64,000 bases of DNA from Acinetobacter higginsii (lineage in GTDB: Bacteria; Pseudomonadota; Gammaproteobacteria; Pseudomonadales; Moraxellaceae). Below, in pieces: positions 1 to 8,160 of this stretch; the first letter of the stretch is position 1; each line of letters begins with the position of its first letter. The notes under the pieces are model-generated. The model searched no databases. It saw only the letters and a list, made by a program, of their open reading frames with translations, and was not told the origin of the DNA. The position numbers and the translations under genes are program-made. The stretch lies in assembly GCF_000369525.1 (NCBI RefSeq), contig NZ_KB850073.1:186001-250000 (forward strand), read 5' to 3'.

Positions 1-1110
1 TTCATCCATGCTATCAACCGCAAGCCCTGCACTAAAAGTGGTATTCGGCAACAGTTCTTTACCTGTCCAACGGAAATCAGCACCATAATAATTGCGTTCA
101 AAATCAATCACCCCACCAGCGTGATTAGGATTTTTTTGCGCGAATTGGGGAATTGATTGATATTGAGTCACCTGACGATTGCCGAAATAAGCCATCGCAT
201 ACAACTCATGCTGATCATTAATCGGTTTAGACCAAGTCACACCCGTTTGCGTTTGTTCTATATCTTTACGAACGTTATATATATTATTCGCATCATTCAC
301 CTGACGCGGATTTTGCTGCCATTGAGTTCGATTTAGGCCTTGAGGATCATCGGCATGAATCTTGACATAATTGGTGACCCAGTTAATTTTAGTGCCATCA
401 TCCAAATTCCACGTCAGCTTCGCATTATTTAAAACTTTTTCTGCACTGCTGTGGTCTCGATAGCCATCGGTATCAAAATACGAGGAACTGATGATATAGC
501 TCGGTTCATTTTGATTTTTTGCACCGCCCTGTAGTACCAGACCTGCACGATTCTTGTTATGACTGCCTCCCGCATAACTCATCTCAATCGAATCTTTGCC
601 TTGGCCTTCTTTGGTCGTCGCCAAGATTGCCCCACCTGATGAGTTGCCATACAGTGATGAAAATGGACCAGTTAATACTTCAAGATGACTGAGGCTACTT
701 AAATCAATATTCGAGGTTTGACCTTGACCATCTGGCATCGTTGCTGGAATACCATCGGTATATAAACGGATCCCGCGCACACCAAAGGTAGAACGCGCAC
801 CAAAACCACGCATCGAGAGCTGCAAATCTTGCGCGTAATTTTCGCGATTGCGTAATTGAACACTTGGAATCCCTTTCACCACTTCGGTTAAGTTCACCTG
901 CGCAGATTGATCATTTTGAGGCATATCGACCCTAAAAATTGATGCAGGCGTTTGCATATAAGTGGTATCTGTACGTGTTGCTTCAACTTTGATCGTTGGA
1001 AGCTGCACCGCTTGATCCGCATCTGATTCAGCTGCCCAGACAACGCTACTACCCGCCCCCATACACATTGCGACGCAACCGTATAAAAGGTTAATTTTCA
1101 GTGAAGGCAT
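1..1110 (-). CDS. TonB-dependent receptor, YncD/PqqU-like (C-terminus outside window)
   Basis: This is an outer-membrane TonB-dependent receptor, and only its first ~370 residues are inside the window. The start at 1110 is followed by a signal peptide ending in a VVWAAES-type site. A TonB-box-like TIKVEATR comes next, then the plug domain with RGFGARSTFGVRGIRLYTDG, TMPDGQGQTSNID and GPFSSLYGNSSGG. These plug motifs, and later ones such as TDGYRDHS and SIPQFAQKNPNHAGG, match my memory of E. coli YncD, which has been reported as the PQQ importer PqqU. A PQQ-dependent glucose dehydrogenase lies ~18 kb away, which makes PQQ a plausible ligand, but that is inference. It could also be a receptor for another cofactor or a siderophore. 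It is transcribed divergently from mutM. Confidence 0.85.
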   Translation of the reverse strand, partial: MPSLKINLLYGCVAMCMGAGSSVVWAAESDADQAVQLPTIKVEATRTDTTYMQTPASIFRVDMPQNDQSAQVNLTEVVKGIPSVQLRNRENYAQDLQLSMRGFGARSTFGVRGIRLYTDGIPATMPDGQGQTSNIDLSSLSHLEVLTGPFSSLYGNSSGGAILATTKEGQGKDSIEMSYAGGSHNKNRAGLVLQGGAKNQNEPSYIISSSYFDTDGYRDHSSAEKVLNNAKLTWNLDDGTKINWVTNYVKIHADDPQGLNRTQWQQNPRQVNDANNIYNVRKDIEQTQTGVTWSKPINDQHELYAMAYFGNRQVTQYQSIPQFAQKNPNHAGGVIDFERNYYGADFRWTGKELLPNTTFSAGLAVDSMDE

Positions 1111-1320
1111 GAAGATTCCTTATTTCTCAAAATTTCGAAAGGATGATTTTTAAAAGTAAGCATCTGATTATTTTATATTTGTCTTACATCATTAACTTTA
1201 GCCAAAATCATCAATAATCTGGTTACTGATTGGCATTGGTAAATAAAATTAAATACCGCCATAATTGTAAGTGAAACATTTGCCCTCATTGTATCGTTGT
1301 TGAAACAACTTGAGCTTTCT
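1111..1320. other. Divergent intergenic region between TonB receptor and mutM
   Basis: This 210-bp region holds both promoters. It is AT-rich with no clear Fur-type palindrome. A weak open frame here has no ribosome-binding site and is not a gene. Confidence 0.4.
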
Positions 1321-2142
1321 ATGCCCGAACTTCCTGAAGTTGAAACCACCAAAACCAGCCTGCTGCCGTTGTTGCAACAACGTGTGCAAGCGGTCAACGT
1401 CTTGAATGCAAGTTTACGCTGGCCCATTCCAAACGATCTCGAAAAACTGGTTGGACAACGTTTGACTCAACTTAAACGTCGCTCGAAATACATTTTAGCT
1501 GAATTTGAACAAGACCATATGCTCTGGCATCTGGGCATGTCTGGTAGCTTTCGTCTATGTGAACCCAATGAAGCACTCAGAAAGCATGATCATCTGGTGA
1601 TTGATTTTGAAGATCTGCAACTTCGCTACCATGATCCACGTCGCTTTGGCTGTATTTTGTGGTTAGACCAACAGAATCAAAGTAAATTGATCGACACGCT
1701 TGGTCCTGAACCACTCAGTGAAGACTTTAACGCAGCTTATTTACACGAAAAGCTGAGTAAAAAGAATGTCGGCATTAAAATTGCTTTGATGGATAACCAT
1801 GTGGTGGTTGGTGTCGGCAATATTTATGCGACTGAAAGTTTATTCAACATCGGGGTTCATCCAGCACAACCTGCTTCGACGCTGAGCAAAGCACAAGTGG
1901 AAAAATTGGTCATTGAAGTTAAACGCATCTTAAAACAGGCGATTGACTTAGGTGGCTCAACCTTACGTGACTATAGCAATGCGATGGGTGAAAATGGTTA
2001 TTTTCAGCAGACGCTTTTGGCCTATGGGCGTGCTGGTGAAATGTGCGTGAATTGTGAAACCACATTGGAAAATATGAAATTAGGTCAGCGTGCCAGTGTA
2101 TTCTGCCCGCAATGCCAGCCACTGAAGTTAAAAAAAGCGTAA
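1321..2142 (+). CDS. mutM: Formamidopyrimidine-DNA glycosylase (Fpg/MutM)
   Basis: This is a bifunctional base-excision repair glycosylase and AP lyase that removes 8-oxoguanine and formamidopyrimidines. The start at 1321 gives MPELPEVE, in which Pro2 is the catalytic nucleophile and Glu3 the partner acid. An upstream in-frame TTG at 1297 would bury this N-terminus and is rejected. SKYILAEF carries the conserved lysine, GVGNIYATESLF is the helix-two-turn-helix region, and the C-terminal zinc finger has CVNC and CPQC pairs. The length of 273 residues is normal for the family. It is followed closely by the parvulin gene on the same strand. Confidence 0.97.
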   Translation: MPELPEVETTKTSLLPLLQQRVQAVNVLNASLRWPIPNDLEKLVGQRLTQLKRRSKYILAEFEQDHMLWHLGMSGSFRLCEPNEALRKHDHLVIDFEDLQLRYHDPRRFGCILWLDQQNQSKLIDTLGPEPLSEDFNAAYLHEKLSKKNVGIKIALMDNHVVVGVGNIYATESLFNIGVHPAQPASTLSKAQVEKLVIEVKRILKQAIDLGGSTLRDYSNAMGENGYFQQTLLAYGRAGEMCVNCETTLENMKLGQRASVFCPQCQPLKLKKA

Positions 2143-2172
2143 GCTTATGAAATGTACGAAGGAGAACACATC

Positions 2173-2463
2173 ATGCAAACTGCGATTGTTCGACATATTC
2201 TAGTTAAAGACAAAGACTTGGCTGAGCAGCTAAAAAAACGGATTCAGTCGGGTGCGGATTTCAGCAAGGTTGCCAAGCAATATTCAACCTGTAATTCAGC
2301 AAAACGTGGTGGTGAACTCGGTGAAGTGAAAAAAGGTCAGTTGGTCCCTGTGATCGATAAACTGGTCTTTAGCGCAGCAGAGCGTATTTTACATGGTCCG
2401 ATTAAAAGCCAGTTTGGCTTCCATCTGGTCGAAGTCAAATTCCGTATGGATGGTTTGAGATAA
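2173..2463 (+). CDS. ppiC: Parvulin-type peptidyl-prolyl isomerase (PpiC-like)
   Basis: This small parvulin domain protein (96 aa) catalyses cis-trans isomerisation of prolyl bonds and is probably cytoplasmic, because it has no signal peptide. Visible motifs are RHILVKD at the N-terminus, GADFSKVAKQYSTC, GGELGEVKKGQLVP and a C-terminal QFGFHLVEV, all matching E. coli PpiC. The ATG at 2173 has an AAGGAG ribosome-binding site about 8 bases upstream, so it is preferred over the in-frame ATG at 2152. It lies 30 bases after mutM and may be cotranscribed with it. Confidence 0.93.
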   Translation: MQTAIVRHILVKDKDLAEQLKKRIQSGADFSKVAKQYSTCNSAKRGGELGEVKKGQLVPVIDKLVFSAAERILHGPIKSQFGFHLVEVKFRMDGLR

Positions 2464-2471
2464 TCGCTGGG

Positions 2472-2501
2472 GTTGAGCTTAAATTCTAATTTAAGCTCAA
2501 C
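2472..2501. terminator. Perfect 14-bp hairpin between convergent genes
   Basis: The arms at 2472-2485 and 2488-2501 are fully complementary with only two bases between them. The hairpin lies between the convergent ppiC and cyclotransferase genes. There is no T-run on either side, so a terminator role is plausible but not certain. Confidence 0.5.
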
Positions 2502-2524
2502 AGCCTGTTCCAAGAATAAACCTT

Positions 2525-2857
2525 TTAATCCTGAGGCTTCATCACATAAGTCCATGCCAATCTTGTGCTGCCATCAGACAACTGAACCTGAACCTTTACA
2601 CGTTGATATTGTATCCCTTCAAAATCATCCAACATTTGCCAATTCTGTTCTAATTTTTCTGTGCTAAACAAATAACCTTCAACCAACGGATCAGCCTCAT
2701 TCAAAACCATTGCAGGTAAACCTTGATCTGGCCCCCAATCCAAAATATGAATGGTGCCATGCACCGAAGCCTGCTGCCAGTCACCGCCTATTCCACCCAA
2801 AATATGGGCATTTTCTCGATTTGGGCACAGCGTGCCGTAAACAAATAATTGGTTCAT
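2525..2857 (-). CDS. Gamma-glutamylcyclotransferase-like (AIG2/YtfP) family protein
   Basis: This small protein (110 aa) starts with MNQLFVYGTLCPN, the signature of the GGCT/AIG2 fold, in which the YGTL loop binds the gamma-glutamyl moiety. Further family features are a LEGYLF-like segment (VEGYLFSTEKL) and DDFEGIQYQRVKV, which contains the conserved acidic residue used as catalytic base. The start at 2857 is chosen because it places YGTL near the N-terminus; the in-frame ATG at 2884 adds nine residues unlike the family. The substrate cannot be told from sequence. It is downstream of mscL on the same strand but separated from it by a terminator. Confidence 0.85.
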   Translation of the reverse strand: MNQLFVYGTLCPNRENAHILGGIGGDWQQASVHGTIHILDWGPDQGLPAMVLNEADPLVEGYLFSTEKLEQNWQMLDDFEGIQYQRVKVQVQLSDGSTRLAWTYVMKPQD

Positions 2858-2975
2858 GTTGGTTAATCCCCCGATCATATGCACAGCATCTTAAAATGAA
2901 AGCAGCAATTTTTCTATGTGAAATGATGATTTTCACCGCATTATCCAGTGCCAATCTATTTTAATAGGCAATAAA

Positions 2976-3003
2976 AAAACGGCATTTCAAATGCCGTTTT
3001 TTT
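2976..3003 (-). terminator. Rho-independent terminator of mscL
   Basis: A 10-bp stem (2976-2985 with 2991-3000) has an A-run on one side and a T-run on the other. It lies directly after the mscL stop codon on the minus strand. Confidence 0.85.
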
Positions 3004-3015
3004 ATTCAAGACAAA

Positions 3016-3447
3016 TTAACCTTGTTTTTTCAACTCATCACGAATTTCACGTAACAATTGAACATCTTCAGGTGTTGCTTCAGGCTCAGGCGCAGCCTCT
3101 TCTTGTTTGCGGATACGGTTCATCACTTTCACCAACAAGAATACAACCCATGCCAATAACAAGAAGTTAATCAGAATAGTTAAGAAGCTACCATAAGCAA
3201 ATACATTCAGTCCTGCATCCTGTGCTGCTTTCAGGGTTGTCACATTGTTCGGGTTGTCGCCGAGGATAAGGAACCAATTGGTGTAATCCACATCACCACC
3301 CAAGATCCATGAAATCACTGGCATCACAATATCTTTCACTAATGAATCAATGATTTTACCGAAAGCACCACCAATGATGACACCAATCGCTAAATCCATC
3401 ATATTGCCTTTGATGGCAAATTCTTTAAATTCTTTAATAATACTCAT
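3016..3447 (-). CDS. mscL: Large-conductance mechanosensitive channel MscL
   Basis: This inner-membrane homopentameric channel opens under extreme membrane tension to release osmolytes on hypo-osmotic shock. The N-terminal helix MSIIKEFKEFAIKGN is followed by TM1 (MDLAIGVIIGGAFGKIIDSLV, residues ~17-37), a periplasmic loop, TM2 (SFLTILINFLLLAWVVFLLV, ~86-105) and a charged C-terminal helix ending in RDELKKQG. The length of 143 residues is typical. A GGAGAG ribosome-binding site precedes the start. It is monocistronic, with its own terminator downstream. Confidence 0.97.
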   Translation of the reverse strand: MSIIKEFKEFAIKGNMMDLAIGVIIGGAFGKIIDSLVKDIVMPVISWILGGDVDYTNWFLILGDNPNNVTTLKAAQDAGLNVFAYGSFLTILINFLLLAWVVFLLVKVMNRIRKQEEAAPEPEATPEDVQLLREIRDELKKQG

Positions 3448-3640
3448 CTATAACTCTCCAGAGTTGAACTTGATCGCAGCCTGTTTTTGCATTGTTTATT
3501 ACACAGGCGCAGTTATCCACATAATGTTGATAATTTAATATTTTTATCAAAAAAAGAAAGTTATTTCACACTTTAACAACACTTTTTATTTTAATAAAAA
3601 TATGTGTTTAAGCATGTCCCTCCCCTTAGGTTTATGCAAT

Positions 3641-3670
3641 AAAAAACCGCTAAATAAATTTAGCGGTTTT
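3641..3670 (-). terminator. Rho-independent terminator of typA
   Basis: A 12-bp perfect stem (3643-3654 with 3659-3670) has a four-base loop, and on the minus strand it is followed by a run of T. It lies just beyond the typA stop codon. Confidence 0.9.
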
Positions 3671-3692
3671 GTCATTTTTCAGTGAAGAAAAA

Positions 3693-5528
3693 TTATTTAT
3701 CGCGGTTACGCTTACGTTCGTTTTCAGTTAAGTAACGCTTACGAATACGAATCGATTTTGGAGTTACTTCAACTAATTCATCATCTTCAATGAATTCAAG
3801 CGCTTGTTCAAGCGTGTATTCCATTGCAGGTGTTAAAGTCAAAGCTTCATCAGTACCTGATGCACGAACGTTAGTTAACTGCTTCGCTTTAGTTGGGTTA
3901 ACAACCATGTCATCAGAACGAGAGTTAATACCGATGATCATACCTTCATATACTTCTAACTGTGGTTTAGCGAACAGACGACCACGGTCTTGAAGTGTGA
4001 AGAGTGCATAGCCCAAGCAAGTCCCTTGAACCATAGAGATCAACACACCGTTTTGACGCTTCGCAACAGTACCTGCTTTTGCTGGACCGTAATGCGAGAA
4101 GCTTGATGTCATGATCCCTGTACCAGAAGTCATGGTTAAGAATTCTGAACGGAAACCAATCAAACCACGTGAAGGTACAGTTGCTTCAATACGGATACGG
4201 CCTTTACCGTCAACTTCCATATTGGTCATCTCACCTTTACGGAAGCCCATTTGTTCCATTACAGAACCTTGGTGTTGTTCTTCAACGTCAAAAGTTACGT
4301 TTTCAAATGGCTCTTGTTTTTCGCCATCGATTTCTTTCATGATTACTTGTGGACGTGATACGCCCATTTCGAAGCCTTCACGACGCATGTTTTCGATCAA
4401 TACTGAAAGGTGAAGTTCACCACGACCAGAAACTTTGAAACGGTCTGGACTATCAGTATCTTCAACACGTAATGCTACGTTATGAATCAATTCGCGATCA
4501 AGACGTTCACGAATGTTACGTGAAGTTACAAACTTACCTTCTTTACCAGCAAATGGTGAGTTGTTTACTTGGAACGTCATCGAAACTGTTGGTTCATCTA
4601 CAGACAATGGCGGTAAAGCTTCTACATTTTTCGGATCACAAATCGTGTCAGAAATGTTTAATGCATCAATACCTGTAATACAGATAATGTCACCAGCTGA
4701 TGCAGATTCTACATCAACACGCTCTAAACCGTGGTAACCCATGATTTTTAAGATACGACCGTTACGAGTCTTACCTTCTTTATCAATTACAGTCACTTGA
4801 GTGTTTAATTTTACTGAACCGCGCTGGATACGACCAACACCGATTACACCTACGAAACTGTTATAGTCAAGTGATGAAATCTGCATTTGGAATGGACCAT
4901 CAACATCAACTGCTGGTGGTTCAACGATATCTACAATTGTTTGGAACAACGGTGTCATGTCTTCCGCTAATTCTTCTGGTGAAGGACCAGCAACACCACG
5001 TAAGCCTGAAGCATAAACGATTGGGAAGTCTAACTGTTCGTCTGTACCACCAAGGTTATCAAACAAATCAAATACTTGATCGATTACCCAATCTGGACGC
5101 GCGCTTGGCTTGTCAACTTTGTTGATAATCACGATTGGCTTCAAACCACGCGCGAACGCTTTTTGCGTTACGAAACGAGTTTGTGGCATTGGACCTTCTT
5201 GTGAATCTACAAGAAGCAATACACAGTCAACCATCGACATTACACGTTCCACTTCACCACCAAAGTCGGCGTGTCCTGGGGTGTCCACAATGTTAATGCG
5301 GTATTCGGTGTTTGTACGTGCGTCTAACCATTTGATTGCAGTGTTTTTTGCAAGAATGGTAATACCACGTTCAGACTCAAGCGCGTTAGAATCCATAACA
5401 CGTTCAATCTCGCCTGCGCGATCACCAAGAGCACCTGATTGTTGTAAAAGTTTGTCGACTAGAGTCGTCTTACCATGATCGACGTGCGCAATAATGGCAA
5501 TGTTACGGAGAGTTTTAATATCTGACAT
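3693..5528 (-). CDS. typA: Ribosome-associated GTPase TypA/BipA
   Basis: This is a translational GTPase of the EF-G superfamily that binds 70S ribosomes and helps 50S assembly and stress or cold adaptation. G1 is AHVDHGKTT near residue 15, the switch II region is DTPGHADF, and G4 is NKVDKP. Domain V and the BipA-specific C-terminal domain follow, ending in SIRIRKRYLTENERK. The start at 5528 gives MSDIKTLRNIAII and 611 residues, the normal length; an upstream extension to 5717 has no homologous character. The promoter must lie in the ~150 bp shared with the divergent permease gene. Confidence 0.97.
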   Translation of the reverse strand: MSDIKTLRNIAIIAHVDHGKTTLVDKLLQQSGALGDRAGEIERVMDSNALESERGITILAKNTAIKWLDARTNTEYRINIVDTPGHADFGGEVERVMSMVDCVLLLVDSQEGPMPQTRFVTQKAFARGLKPIVIINKVDKPSARPDWVIDQVFDLFDNLGGTDEQLDFPIVYASGLRGVAGPSPEELAEDMTPLFQTIVDIVEPPAVDVDGPFQMQISSLDYNSFVGVIGVGRIQRGSVKLNTQVTVIDKEGKTRNGRILKIMGYHGLERVDVESASAGDIICITGIDALNISDTICDPKNVEALPPLSVDEPTVSMTFQVNNSPFAGKEGKFVTSRNIRERLDRELIHNVALRVEDTDSPDRFKVSGRGELHLSVLIENMRREGFEMGVSRPQVIMKEIDGEKQEPFENVTFDVEEQHQGSVMEQMGFRKGEMTNMEVDGKGRIRIEATVPSRGLIGFRSEFLTMTSGTGIMTSSFSHYGPAKAGTVAKRQNGVLISMVQGTCLGYALFTLQDRGRLFAKPQLEVYEGMIIGINSRSDDMVVNPTKAKQLTNVRASGTDEALTLTPAMEYTLEQALEFIEDDELVEVTPKSIRIRKRYLTENERKRNRDK

Positions 5529-5704
5529 GTAAAATTCGATACGCTTTAAATTTGAGGGCAAATTATACAGAAAAATACTAAACTTTAGTAGTGACAGTTT
5601 ATTGACAGTGCACTTTTTTTCTGACGAAGTGTCATAGAATCGTTGGTAAAGCGAACTAACTCTATTAGAATATTCCACTAATGCCTCTCGCTTTTTATAC
5701 TCCC

Positions 5705-7063
5705 ATGTCGAATTCACAACCTCAGCAGCAGCTTGATCTGGTCTACGGACTCAATGATCGACCGAAACCTTTTGTTGCATTTTTAGCCGCTCTACAGCAT
5801 CTTTTGGCGATTTTAGTCCCGATTGTCACCCCTGGTTTACTGATTTGTTTAGCACTTGGCGTCTCTCGCGAAGACACCAACATGATCCTTTCGATGTCTT
5901 TAATCATTTCAGGAATTGCAACCTTTTTACAGTGTAAAAAGGTTGGTCCATTTGGTGCTGGACTCCTCATTGTCCAAGGTACAAGTTTTAACTTTATCGG
6001 CCCAATTATTGGTATTGGGAGTGCAATGGTTGCTGCGGGTACACCTGTTGAGCAAGTCATGGCAGCCATTTTTGGTGTTGTGATTGCGGGTTCATTTATT
6101 GAAATGGGCGTTTCTCGAATTTTGCCATGGGTAAAAAAGCTGATTACGCCGTTAGTCACTGGTATTGTGGTGCTGTTGATTGGTCTTACTTTGATTAAAG
6201 AAGGCTTGATTAGCATGGGCGGTGGTTATACCGCAATGCAGGACAACACCTTTGCCAATGCAGATAACCTAATTATGTCATGCACCGTGCTTGGCATTAT
6301 TATTCTATTAAATCGTATCAAAATTATTTGGGTAAAAAGTTCAGCAATTTTAATCGCACTGGTGATTGGCTATATTCTTGCTGGATTCATGGGCCATTTA
6401 AACTTTTCAGTACTCAATGATGCACCTTTAATTCAAATTCCAACACCGATGCATTTTGGACTCAGCTTCTCATGGAGTTTGTTCATTCCAATGGCATTCA
6501 TCTATTTAGTTACTTCTCTCGAAGCGATTGGTGATGTTACTGCGACCAGTAAAATATCTAATCAGCCGGTCGATGGCCCAATCTGGATGCAACGGATTAA
6601 AGGTGGCGTACTCGTCAACGGTGCCAACTCTTTCCTAGCTGGTATCTTCAATACCTTCCCAAGTTCTGTATTTGCCCAAAACAATGGCGTGATTCAATTG
6701 ACTGGTGTGGCAAGTCGTTATGTCGGGATTTGGATTGCCGTACTCCTAGTTATTTTAGGCTTATTCCCTGCTGTTGCTGCCGTGATTCAAGCCGTACCGC
6801 AAGCGGTACTTGGTGGCGCTGTGATGGTGATGTTTGGGGCTGTTGCGGCTTCTGGTATCAATATTCTTTCCAGTATTCACCTCGACCGTCGCGCTTTGCT
6901 GATTATTGCAATTTCGCTCGCACTCGGACTCGGTGTTGCACAAGTACCCCAGATTCTTGAGCATCTACCTGAACTATTTAAAAATATTTTCAGTTCTGGT
7001 GTCGCAACAGGTGGTATCGCGGCCCTAATTTTAAATATTGTTTTACCTGAAACACATAAATAA
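5705..7063 (+). CDS. NCS2 family nucleobase permease (xanthine/uric acid type)
   Basis: This polytopic inner-membrane symporter is in the family of XanP, XanQ and UacT, which carry xanthine or urate with protons. Diagnostic segments are FGAGLLIVQGTSFNFIGP, the SLEAIGDVTATS motif in the middle, and SVFAQNNGVIQLTGVASR, which corresponds to the NCS2 signature QNNGVIQLTG. About 12-14 hydrophobic segments are evident. The start at 5705 (MSNSQPQ) is preferred; an in-frame ATG at 5681 adds eight residues, and neither has a clear ribosome-binding site. Exact specificity among purines, or uracil, cannot be assigned. A terminator follows. Confidence 0.9.
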   Translation: MSNSQPQQQLDLVYGLNDRPKPFVAFLAALQHLLAILVPIVTPGLLICLALGVSREDTNMILSMSLIISGIATFLQCKKVGPFGAGLLIVQGTSFNFIGPIIGIGSAMVAAGTPVEQVMAAIFGVVIAGSFIEMGVSRILPWVKKLITPLVTGIVVLLIGLTLIKEGLISMGGGYTAMQDNTFANADNLIMSCTVLGIIILLNRIKIIWVKSSAILIALVIGYILAGFMGHLNFSVLNDAPLIQIPTPMHFGLSFSWSLFIPMAFIYLVTSLEAIGDVTATSKISNQPVDGPIWMQRIKGGVLVNGANSFLAGIFNTFPSSVFAQNNGVIQLTGVASRYVGIWIAVLLVILGLFPAVAAVIQAVPQAVLGGAVMVMFGAVAASGINILSSIHLDRRALLIIAISLALGLGVAQVPQILEHLPELFKNIFSSGVATGGIAALILNIVLPETHK

Positions 7064-7079
7064 TCATCCAACCATGACA

Positions 7080-7112
7080 AGTGCCCAGTTTCACGACTGG
7101 GCTTTGTTTTTG
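7080..7112 (+). terminator. Terminator after the NCS2 permease
   Basis: A GCCCAGT stem at 7083-7089 pairs with ACTGGGC at 7096-7102, followed by a T-rich tail. It lies 17 bases after the permease stop codon and ends just before the rsmC ribosome-binding site. Confidence 0.85.
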
Positions 7113-7125
7113 ATGAGAGATCAAA

Positions 7126-8142
7126 ATGGATCCACGTAGTGAAGTTGTCATCAGACAGCAAGATTATTTAAGCGGGCAAGTTTTACTGATTAATGCCCCA
7201 AATGATCAACTCGCCAAAAATTTACCCAATAAAGTCCAAGCCTCAGTATGGACTTGGAATTATGCTGATCATCAAGGTTTTATCAGCTCTGGAATTCGCT
7301 CTCATTTTTCCGTGGAATTCCCACAAGCACAGTTTGATCAGGTTGTTATTTTCGTTCCAAAGTCTAAAGAACTCCTGAATTATATTCTGCACGTTGTGGT
7401 TAGCCATTTAAAACTTGATCAAAATATTTTTCTGGTTGGTGAAAAAAAAGGGGGCGTTGAGCGGGCAGCAAAACAATTATTGCAATATGGCAAAACACTA
7501 AAACTTGACAGTGCACGTCACTGCCAACTTTGGCAAATGAAGATCGAAAGAACAGAGCAGTTAAAACCACTTGAACACTGGTTAAAAACTTATACAGTTC
7601 AAATAGATCAAGAACAGTTAAATATCTGTGCCTTGCCTGGTGTATTTAGTCAAGATCATTTAGATGTCGGAACAGCTGTATTAGTCCCTTACCTTAGTCA
7701 AGTAAAATCAGGTAAGATTGCCGACTTTGGTTGTGGCGCTGGAATTATTAGTGCCTATTTGGCCAAACTAGATTCGAATCGGCAAATTTTTGCACTTGAT
7801 GTTGATGCATTTGCATTACGGTCTACTGAGATGACTTTTCAACGAAATGGTCTGAATTTAACTCAGTTAAATCTCCAAGCTGTCACTGGTTTTGTAGATG
7901 CACCGAATGATTTAGATGCGATCGTCAGCAATCCGCCTTTTCATCAGGGAATTCATACCAATTACGATACGAGTGAGGAACTTTGCCAACGTGCGAAAAG
8001 ACATCTGAAAAATTCAGGTGAATTATGGATCGTAGCAAATCGTTTTCTAAACTACCCTCCTATCATTGAACAAAGCTTTGGTGAATGTCTGGTGAAAGCC
8101 GATCAACAAGGATTCAAGGTGTTATATGCCTGTGCAAAATAA
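7126..8142 (+). CDS. rsmC: 16S rRNA (guanine1207-N2)-methyltransferase RsmC
   Basis: This SAM-dependent enzyme methylates G1207 of 16S rRNA in the 30S subunit. The 338-residue protein has the RsmC two-domain layout, with a degenerate N-terminal domain and a catalytic C-terminal domain. The SAM motif is IADFGCGAGIISAYLA (residues ~198-213) and the catalytic motif is VSNPPFHQG (~267-275), where NPPF is the signature of N-methyltransferases. GAGAGATCAAA upstream of the start supplies a ribosome-binding site. lysP begins 18 bases downstream. Confidence 0.93.
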   Translation: MDPRSEVVIRQQDYLSGQVLLINAPNDQLAKNLPNKVQASVWTWNYADHQGFISSGIRSHFSVEFPQAQFDQVVIFVPKSKELLNYILHVVVSHLKLDQNIFLVGEKKGGVERAAKQLLQYGKTLKLDSARHCQLWQMKIERTEQLKPLEHWLKTYTVQIDQEQLNICALPGVFSQDHLDVGTAVLVPYLSQVKSGKIADFGCGAGIISAYLAKLDSNRQIFALDVDAFALRSTEMTFQRNGLNLTQLNLQAVTGFVDAPNDLDAIVSNPPFHQGIHTNYDTSEELCQRAKRHLKNSGELWIVANRFLNYPPIIEQSFGECLVKADQQGFKVLYACAK

Positions 8143-8160
8143 ACATTTTAAGGAATTTTT

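Noticed and set aside
1173..1427. Minus-strand 84-codon frame across the mutM start
   Set aside because: No ribosome-binding site or homology; it is an antisense shadow of mutM.
5529..5717. N-terminal extension of typA by 63 codons
   Set aside because: It lacks similarity to the TypA N-terminus and overlaps the divergent permease start; MSDIKTLRNI at 5528 is the usual beginning.
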